Source of the DNA: an uncultured Prevotella sp.
GTDB lineage: Bacteria > Bacteroidota > Bacteroidia > Bacteroidales > Bacteroidaceae
Assembly: GCA_937892695.1 (NCBI GenBank)
Contig: CALBJK010000089.1
Coordinates: 1 to 7,927, forward strand
Length of the DNA stretch: 7,927 nucleotides
Direction: 5' to 3'
The notes below the pieces were generated by a model that saw nothing but the letters and a program-made list of their open reading frames with translations, had not been told where the DNA came from and searched no databases. The position numbers were made by a program, and so were the translations under genes. Every line of letters starts with the position of its first letter. Within the stretch, counting starts at the first letter, position 1. This document shows, in pieces, positions 1 to 5,578 of the stretch.

Positions 1-94
1 TCTTGTTCGGGAAAACAACGACAATGCGTGACAAGTCCGTTCCATACTTGTCGATAATGTCTTTTGCAACATACTCTAGAAAAGTCTTAATCAT
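1..94 (-). CDS. addB: AddB-like partner nuclease, N-terminus only
   Basis: 31 codons of a gene that runs off the left edge. The ATG (94-92) lies inside the last codons of addA, whose stop is at 89-87, giving an 8-bp overlap in another frame. A strong SD, GAGGAGG, is 6 bases upstream. The peptide begins MIKTFLEYVAKDIIDKYGTD and reaches a beta-strand-like IVVVFPNK at 24-31. This resembles the start of Bacteroidetes 'PD-(D/E)XK nuclease family' proteins encoded beside AddA, where an FPNK-R-type strand stands near the N-terminus. No Walker A motif (GxxGxGK) precedes that strand, which fits AddB proteins whose helicase half is inactivated. The predicted role is the second subunit of the break-processing complex. 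The call rests on 31 residues plus position; the nuclease domain would be outside the window. Confidence 0.72.
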   Translation of the reverse strand, partial: MIKTFLEYVAKDIIDKYGTDLSRIVVVFPNK

Positions 95-3000
95 TATTTA
101 CCTCCTCAACTTCGTTTTCCAATACGTACCACAAGTAGCCGCGAATATTTTTATATCCCATTTTATTAAACAGTTTCATGTATTCTTTTACTTGATCATA
201 GTATTTGTTATTATGCAGTTTTCCAAACTTAAAGTCAACGACAATAAGTTGTTTACCGTCAGTCATCACTCTGTCAGGGCGATGCATTTCGTAAATTGTC
301 AATCCTTCGTGATCGTGGGATGTTGACAAAATGTTGCATTCATTGAATAAATTCCATTTTTCAGAAAACCAGTCTGATACCAATGGGTTTGTCAAGCTCT
401 TACGTAGCGTCTCTTTTAGTTGTGATAACGTTTCATCTTTAGAGGTAATTACTCCTTCGAATTCAAGATTCTTCAGTACGTCGTCTATGTCGTTTTTAGT
501 ATGAATGGAAGAAAATATCTTGTGAAGGACGTTGCCGCGTATTATATATTTGTCACGGTTTTGCTCCTCATCACTTTCTACAAATTCTTTACTCTTATTA
601 CTTTGTTTGAAGACAGCTCTGTTTTTGTGTGAGCAAATATTAATATTCACATTCTTGTATGTCTGTCTGAATATGTTCAAGTCTTTATCTTTTTCCTTTT
701 TTATTTTCTTGATGGGAACGAGTAAGTCTCCGTATGAGAAAACGATTGGTTCTACGTTTTTTCCTTCGTTTTCAATAGTTGCTCCATCAAGTTCTTTTGC
801 TACTTCAGGAAGACATTTTTCTATTATGCAGGATCGGTTTGTTCCTATGTTACTTGTATCTTCATTGCTTTTAGTTTTTGAAGATGCCGATCCTTTTCCG
901 AAAATAAAAAGATTCTTTTCTGCACGCGTAAATGCGACATACAACAGATTGAGATTGTCAACGGTATCTTGCAGATGCTCCTCCTTATAGTCTTCATCGA
1001 AGATTGTACCTTTCATATTAGTTTTGCTGTAGTCAACAGAAACCATTGGAAGTTCGTTGTAGGGGGCAATCTTTGGTTTGCACCAGATGCTTCGCATTCT
1101 GTTCAATTTCCAATCACAAAATGGTATTATCACATTTTCAAATTCTAGTCCTTTACTTTTATGTATTGTGATTAGTCTCACACCATCAACGTCATCTGCT
1201 TGAATTGTTTTCGTGCATATATTATTATCCCATTCTTCAAGAAAAGAATCAATGTCAGGTGTGTTGTCCGCAATGAATAAGTTAAGATTATCAAAGAATG
1301 AGCAGATATACGCTCCTTGTCCTCGTATTTTATCTAAGGATAAAATCGCAAATAGTCTTTCAATAAGATCATACAACGGTAAGGATATAAGATAATCTCG
1401 TTGGGCATTGAATTCTTCCGGGAAAACTTCATCCATTGGATTGATTATTCCTTTGACGTAACGCGAATAGGCTCGTGATATGTATGCTCTGGCAATCTTG
1501 TTGTCTGGATTAGACAAAAATCTTAGAGCATTGATAATTATGCCTATTGCAATTGAATTTTCCAGACGGAAAGCCTCATCTGATACAATATGAATATTAG
1601 GATGATTGTTCGAGAAATAATCTGCAATCATCTGTATTTTTTTGTTTTCACGCACGATTATTGCTATATCTATTGGCTTGATGCCAGAATCAATCATAGC
1701 TTCTACCGTCTGAGAGATCTTTTCCAAAGTTTCTTCGATATAATTATCGCTGCGAAAAAGTGTTATTTCAACTTTTCCTTGTTGGATAGTTTTTTTCGGA
1801 CTCGTTTTCTGGGCTATATCGTTATAGGCAGTACTTAGCTGTTGAGCCAGTTCTGGGTCTTCTTTTTCAAGCATATCGTATTCTATGTCTGAAGCATGCT
1901 TGAAGAATGTGTTGTTGAATTTAACAATGTTTGGTTCTGACCTGTAATTAGTGTCAAGAAATTCAAGACTTAGTTTTTCATTGGCATTCGGAAATTCGTT
2001 CTCTATATGGTTTAGCAATCGCCAGTCTCCAGAGCGCCATCTGTAGATACTTTGCTTTACGTCACCAACGATGAGACTGCCGTAAGGCTCGTGGCTGATA
2101 CATTCTTCAAGTAGAACTTTGAAGTTCTGCCATTGTACTGTACTTGTATCTTGAAATTCGTCAATCATTATATGACGGATTTGTGTTCCTATTTTTTCAA
2201 ATACGAAAGGTGTATCCGAACCTTTTATAAGGGAGTGCAACAGTGTCTGCGTGTCGCTTAGAAGAAAACTATTTGTTTCGGCATTGAGTTCTCTGACTTT
2301 TTTCTCTATGGTACCGAGAAGTCTCAATTGGTTCATGTGTCTGAGTATCAACTCTGCCGATTTGTATTTCTTCCATGCCTCATGTCTTATTCCTCCATTT
2401 TCTTCTTCCGATTCTTTTAATATTTTTATTAGTTTCTCTTCTACCAGAGATTTTATCAATGATGTTTTTGCTTTATCTTTTGAAGATTTGGGTATCCAAG
2501 ACTCTGGGCTGTTCAATGCGTCTTCAACACGTCGTGTCTTGATAGTATCATCGAAGCGACCTTCTTTTATTTTTTTGAAGTATCCGCAAACTCCTTTATC
2601 TTTATAAGCGAAGTCTTCGTATGTCAGTTGATTCTCGGCCAGAGATATGTCAAACTCCTTGGCTTTTTGTAGCATTCGCTCTTTTTCGGCCACCATAATG
2701 CTACACATAGTTTTTTTGAATTTTTCAAAAAAAATGTTATTGTCTAGGATGCCTTTTAGCTTCTCGCTATATTGCTTGTAATCTTCTTTGAAGATATTTT
2801 CTCCGAAGCTCTTAATGCTACTTATAACATTCCAATTTTTATCTTCTTGTATGTTTTCATTTATGTAGGAAAGTATCCATTTGAAAACGTTGTCCTCTGG
2901 ACTTAAATTTTCAATTAGTTTGTCTATAGCCTGTTGCTCTATCTGGTAGTCGTTCAGCTCAACACGGAGATTAGCAGTTAGGTCCAATTCTCTTGCAAGA

Positions 3001-3401
3001 TTGAGAAGTACGCTTTTGAAGAACTTGTCTATTGTCTCGATTCTAAAATAGCTATAGTCATGGATAATGTTTCTCAAGGCTATCCCAGATCTTGTAGACA
3101 TTAATTTTTCCGGATTCTCTCCCAATTCTGTTCTTAGCTCTTTTTTCAGTTGTTCAATATAATCAGACGAACTTGGCAGTTGTTTCCATATACCGTAAAG
3201 TTGGCTGATTATTCTGCTCTTCATCTCTTCAGTGGCTTTGTTTGTGAAAGTCACGGCCAGAATGTTCCTGTATGCAAATGGATTTTTAATAAGAAGTTTT
3301 ATATACTCTACAGATAGCGTGAATGTCTTTCCGCTTCCGGCACTCGCTTTATAAATCGTCAAAGGACGATATTGCTTTTTTAGATTATCGATTTCTGTCA
3401 T
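87..3401 (-). CDS. addA: AddA-type UvrD-like helicase/exonuclease
   Basis: 1104-residue SF1 helicase fused to a nuclease, of the AddA/RecB type, which unwinds and degrades double-strand-break ends to prepare them for RecA. Motifs in order: Walker A ASAGSGKT at 19-26; Ia AVTFTNKA at 49-56; RIETIDKFF at 120-128; Walker B IDEFQDTS at 413-420; III VGDVKQSIYRWR at 445-456; IV NYRS at 485-488; V VRLITIHKSKGLEF at 741-754; VI YVAFTRAEKNLFIF at 821-834. After a Lys/Glu/Asn-rich linker (about 895-950) comes a RecB-family PD-(D/E)XK nuclease with all expected positions: H960, D1043, D1056-F-K1058 and Q1070...Y1074. No helicase or nuclease motif is missing. The ATG shares ATGA with the upstream stop, and no SD is seen, so coupled translation is likely. 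The 3' end overlaps addB by 8 bp, the usual pairing for an AddAB complex. RecB is less likely because no recC/recD genes are seen and the nuclease-helicase layout fits AddA. Confidence 0.93.
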   Translation of the reverse strand: MTEIDNLKKQYRPLTIYKASAGSGKTFTLSVEYIKLLIKNPFAYRNILAVTFTNKATEEMKSRIISQLYGIWKQLPSSSDYIEQLKKELRTELGENPEKLMSTRSGIALRNIIHDYSYFRIETIDKFFKSVLLNLARELDLTANLRVELNDYQIEQQAIDKLIENLSPEDNVFKWILSYINENIQEDKNWNVISSIKSFGENIFKEDYKQYSEKLKGILDNNIFFEKFKKTMCSIMVAEKERMLQKAKEFDISLAENQLTYEDFAYKDKGVCGYFKKIKEGRFDDTIKTRRVEDALNSPESWIPKSSKDKAKTSLIKSLVEEKLIKILKESEEENGGIRHEAWKKYKSAELILRHMNQLRLLGTIEKKVRELNAETNSFLLSDTQTLLHSLIKGSDTPFVFEKIGTQIRHIMIDEFQDTSTVQWQNFKVLLEECISHEPYGSLIVGDVKQSIYRWRSGDWRLLNHIENEFPNANEKLSLEFLDTNYRSEPNIVKFNNTFFKHASDIEYDMLEKEDPELAQQLSTAYNDIAQKTSPKKTIQQGKVEITLFRSDNYIEETLEKISQTVEAMIDSGIKPIDIAIIVRENKKIQMIADYFSNNHPNIHIVSDEAFRLENSIAIGIIINALRFLSNPDNKIARAYISRAYSRYVKGIINPMDEVFPEEFNAQRDYLISLPLYDLIERLFAILSLDKIRGQGAYICSFFDNLNLFIADNTPDIDSFLEEWDNNICTKTIQADDVDGVRLITIHKSKGLEFENVIIPFCDWKLNRMRSIWCKPKIAPYNELPMVSVDYSKTNMKGTIFDEDYKEEHLQDTVDNLNLLYVAFTRAEKNLFIFGKGSASSKTKSNEDTSNIGTNRSCIIEKCLPEVAKELDGATIENEGKNVEPIVFSYGDLLVPIKKIKKEKDKDLNIFRQTYKNVNINICSHKNRAVFKQSNKSKEFVESDEEQNRDKYIIRGNVLHKIFSSIHTKNDIDDVLKNLEFEGVITSKDETLSQLKETLRKSLTNPLVSDWFSEKWNLFNECNILSTSHDHEGLTIYEMHRPDRVMTDGKQLIVVDFKFGKLHNNKYYDQVKEYMKLFNKMGYKNIRGYLWYVLENEVEEVNND
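101..107 (-). promoter_or_regulatory. Shine-Dalgarno GAGGAGG of addB-like gene
   Basis: The minus strand reads GAGGAGGTAAATAATG. It is a strong anti-SD match with 6-base spacing, lying inside the final codons of addA (it overlaps the Glu-Glu-Val codons). It decides the start of the downstream gene at 94 and lets that gene be translated independently of, or boosted over, simple coupling. Confidence 0.78.
2711..2733. repeat. A/T homopolymer inverted repeat inside addA
   Basis: Perfect 10-bp arms, TTTTTTTGAA (2711-2720) and TTCAAAAAAA (2724-2733), separated by TTT. A 7-base T run and an 8-base A run (2727-2734) flank it. It falls in the coding region for the peptide IFFEKFKK in the part of AddA between motifs Ia and II. 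It holds only one G-C pair per arm, so folding is weak, and it has neither the GC stem nor the tail of a terminator. It may be a by-product of Phe/Lys-rich coding in AT-rich DNA. Confidence 0.6.
3398..3401 (-). other. ATGA stop/start overlap, membrane gene to addA
   Basis: The TGA of the DUF5687-like gene (3400-3398) overlaps the ATG of addA (3401-3399). The upstream bases CCGTGAATCAAGATG hold no convincing SD. AddA output is therefore likely tied to translation of the membrane protein. Confidence 0.85.
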
Positions 3402-4909
3402 CTTGATTCACGGAAAGCCGCCATGTTTTCATATCTGCGTTTCATCATCCGGTCATAAATGTTGCGTAACCAAATCTTGCTGGTCAGTATGAAGGCAATA
3501 CCTATTGCGAGAATTGTAAGATATGCAATTGTTGAACCGCATAAATTTTCCAAAAACGTAATTAATGTCATTGGAATGAATAGAACTGACATTACAACAG
3601 CCATTTGTGCGTAATTGTTTCCATTTGCTCCTTTCGAAATGAACTTGGTATTGAGTGGAGTTGTTTGCTTGTTATATACCGCCATCTGAAATAGTATGAA
3701 ATTCTGGAATCCTGCTGTGAATGTAGCGTAGGCTACAAGCATGAGAATTGACCATTTACCATTTATTACTGTAGGGAGCATAAGAAGAAATGGAAATACT
3801 AGAATTATGGAGTAGAATAAATATTTTGCCTTGAGCAGAGAGAGAATGTTTTCTTTTCTCACCATAAGGCAATCCATGTAATTGCCTTCATTTGACATGA
3901 TTTTTAGAACAGTGGTAGAACCATAAATCATGAAATTGTAAGTGCACCAGAAATTGGTCATGTAGGATGTGTCATAAATGGATGTGAAAGTAATAAGAAG
4001 GCTTAGTCCAAAGATTCCAAGAGAGCCGAATACAAAACTACGCCGAGGATTTTTGTTTCTTATTATTGATTTTATTTCCAGTTGCAAATAAATGCCGGTT
4101 TCTCCCCAGTTTCCTAAAAAAGAAAAATCTTGTATATTTTTATGGCTTTTGTCTTCTTGTTTCTTTGATAATTCGTCATAGATGTGTTTATACTGCACTT
4201 GTCGATTTATTAATGTCATTGCGAACATTAATAACACAGCAATGCACATTGGCCATATTTTACCGTCAGCTATGCTATCTCCAATTTTTCCATAAAAGTC
4301 AAAGACATTGTTGATTGACACTTTTTCACCAATAAATGAAGGAACACAAACCAGCGCATATACGATTACGACGATGCCCCAATATAGAACACTTACATTG
4401 GATAGTGTGCGGATTATTGCATACCACTGGCTATTAGCAAGAAATAAAATCCAGAAAAATAATATTGTATAAAATGTCAATGCAATCCCATAACTGAAAA
4501 TGACAGACATCAGACAGAAGGGAAGAAAGAAAGCAAACCATGTGAAATTGCCGTATGAAAGTAATGAAGACAATACGAAATTATCGATACAGGCATGTTT
4601 CGGCAAAGGCAGAAGTATGTAAGGTTTTACCATCTGTGTTGGTGTCTGCTGAAGTAGAAAGCGCGCAAAAAAATCGATAGTTAGGATGGCAGGCATGGCA
4701 GAGCATAAGAATTCCAACGCAGTAATGTCATCGCTATCGTTGACGATAAGTGATGATAAGACGGATATTGACATCAGATATATAAGTACCAATGCTATGC
4801 CAATCCACATTATAACCTTTGCTGTTCGGTTTTGAGAGTAGCTGGCATTTCGAATTTCAGAAAGGTGCGTAATATGGCGCATCTCCTTGAATAACTGTAG
4901 CGAATTCAT
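3398..4909 (-). CDS. Polytopic membrane protein, DUF5687-like
   Basis: 503-residue integral membrane protein with about 11-12 predicted hydrophobic segments, roughly at 32-55, 63-86, 113-138, 140-158, 170-192, 217-236, 291-312, 318-337, 361-380, 386-408, 433-455 and 459-477. A cytoplasmic-looking charged loop at about 237-290 contains GNWGETGIYLQLEIKSIIRN then KNPRRS (267-291), and NEGNYMDCLMVRKENILSLL (340-359) lies further on. These patterns resemble the Bacteroidetes family DUF5687, whose members look like ABC-2-type permeases and in many genomes, as I recall, sit beside an ABC ATPase gene. No ATPase gene is visible here. There is no signal peptide; the first 30 residues are polar and probably cytoplasmic. 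The stop TGA overlaps the ATG of the downstream helicase gene. Membrane topology is clear, the family call is from recalled patterns, and substrate and function are unknown. It might also be an uncharacterised transporter subunit of another family. Confidence 0.72.
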   Translation of the reverse strand: MNSLQLFKEMRHITHLSEIRNASYSQNRTAKVIMWIGIALVLIYLMSISVLSSLIVNDSDDITALEFLCSAMPAILTIDFFARFLLQQTPTQMVKPYILLPLPKHACIDNFVLSSLLSYGNFTWFAFFLPFCLMSVIFSYGIALTFYTILFFWILFLANSQWYAIIRTLSNVSVLYWGIVVIVYALVCVPSFIGEKVSINNVFDFYGKIGDSIADGKIWPMCIAVLLMFAMTLINRQVQYKHIYDELSKKQEDKSHKNIQDFSFLGNWGETGIYLQLEIKSIIRNKNPRRSFVFGSLGIFGLSLLITFTSIYDTSYMTNFWCTYNFMIYGSTTVLKIMSNEGNYMDCLMVRKENILSLLKAKYLFYSIILVFPFLLMLPTVINGKWSILMLVAYATFTAGFQNFILFQMAVYNKQTTPLNTKFISKGANGNNYAQMAVVMSVLFIPMTLITFLENLCGSTIAYLTILAIGIAFILTSKIWLRNIYDRMMKRRYENMAAFRESR

Positions 4910-4966
4910 GTTCCTCCTATATTTGTGTTACAGTTCAATGACGAATTGCTTATGATTTAAATTAAA
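4910..4966 (-). other. 57-bp gap between lolA-like and membrane gene
   Basis: The only non-overlapping junction in the window. It is AT-rich. Apart from the ribosome binding site at its 3' end I see little: a 4-bp stem (CAAT/ATTG with a 5-nt loop) too weak to terminate transcription, no GC-rich hairpin followed by T residues, and no TTTG...TAnnTTTG promoter pair on the minus strand. Read-through from lolA into the next gene is the likeliest arrangement. Confidence 0.6.
4913..4918 (-). promoter_or_regulatory. Shine-Dalgarno AGGAGG of membrane-protein gene
   Basis: The minus strand reads TATAGGAGGAACATG. It is a full 6-base match to the anti-SD complement, with only 3 bases (AAC) before the ATG at 4909, which is on the short side. 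It supports residue 1 as the start; the next in-frame Met is residue 10. Such a strong SD is notable because Bacteroidetes generally rely little on SD pairing. Confidence 0.7.
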
Positions 4967-5578
4967 CTATCTGAGGTCGACTACTTCAGCAGTAGGAAAA
5001 TCTTTAGATTTGAATAAGAAAATTCCGTCTGGCTGGTTTTTTGCCTTAAAGTTGCGTATCCGGATTGTCGTCCATGTACTTCCTTGCTTCATTTTTACTG
5101 TAGACGGGATATAAGACGATTTGTTCACTGTTATGTACATCTCCTGAATGCTTCTGTTTTTGTTTGCTGCCGTCAAGTGTACTATATAGTTGTTTCCCGA
5201 TGTCTTCATTTCTAGCTTATAGCCGCTTTTGTAAATGTTGATGAATGTATAAGGATTCATCATCTGTTGTTGTGCCTGGCTCGGATTCGTTACATTTACT
5301 TCGTTTGTTCGTTTCATGTAAGTCCATTGTGTCTTGCCGTTGAACCATACTGTTGCCTGTGAAGTACGTGCATGATACTTATTTCCCTTTATTGCAATGC
5401 TTCCTGAGGCAGATCCGATTTTCGGGCTGGAAATTGAAAAATTTGCGCTTGCTCCACCTTTATGACCGATAATGTTGGCTGTTTTATTAAGTATGGCTTT
5501 TGCCTTCGCACTGTTTTGAGCTTGAATTGTAATTGCAAATACCGTACTCAAGGCAATGAATAATAGTAGTCTTTTCAT
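4967..5578 (-). CDS. LolA-like periplasmic lipoprotein carrier
   Basis: 203-residue secreted protein of the LolA type. LolA carries lipoproteins through the periplasm from the LolCDE exporter to the outer membrane. The N-terminus is a classical signal peptide: MKR, a hydrophobic stretch at 4-18, and probable cleavage after IQA (about residue 20). No lipobox cysteine is present, so a soluble periplasmic protein is predicted. The middle fits the LolA beta-sheet fold: GNKYHA near 65-70, then VWFNGKTQWTYMKRTNEVNV at 77-96, which resembles the family's 'dG..lW.Y....nqV' region. PYTFINIYKSGYKL follows at 109-122, and the protein ends in FPTAEVVDLR, a tail I recall from Bacteroidetes members. The start is fixed by ATGA overlap with the ftsK stop (5575-5578). 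No Shine-Dalgarno is visible before it, so expression probably depends on translation of ftsK. True LolA activity, rather than a LolA-like paralogue, is inferred. Confidence 0.85.
   Translation of the reverse strand: MKRLLLFIALSTVFAITIQAQNSAKAKAILNKTANIIGHKGGASANFSISSPKIGSASGSIAIKGNKYHARTSQATVWFNGKTQWTYMKRTNEVNVTNPSQAQQQMMNPYTFINIYKSGYKLEMKTSGNNYIVHLTAANKNRSIQEMYITVNKSSYIPSTVKMKQGSTWTTIRIRNFKAKNQPDGIFLFKSKDFPTAEVVDLR
5575..5578 (-). other. ATGA stop/start overlap, ftsK to lolA-like
   Basis: The TGA of ftsK (5577-5575) and the ATG of the LolA-like gene (5578-5576) share bases. The upstream sequence GATAAGAAATTATGA contains no SD-like purine run such as GGAGG. This suggests translational coupling or reinitiation. 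Confidence 0.85.

Noticed and set aside
3..326. Plus-strand open frame at the left edge with hydrophobic stretches
   Set aside because: It is antisense to the addA nuclease domain and the addB start, both supported by family motifs. The hydrophobic look comes from reverse-reading Lys/Asn/Glu codons.
87..4909. Membrane protein plus helicase-nuclease as a new anti-phage defence system
   Set aside because: The helicase-nuclease fits housekeeping AddA with an AddB partner, and the gene block shows no mobile or defence-island markers. Operon packing explains it better without further evidence.
4918..4925. TATATTTG, a match to the Bacteroidetes -7 element TAnnTTTG, on the plus strand
   Set aside because: No TTTG lies about 20 bases upstream, and it points toward the plus strand, where there is no gene. 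It is expected by chance in AT-rich DNA.
4928..4950. Small CAAT/ATTG hairpin after the LolA-like gene as a terminator
   Set aside because: The stem is only 4 bp with mostly A-T pairs, and no T tract follows in the direction of transcription.
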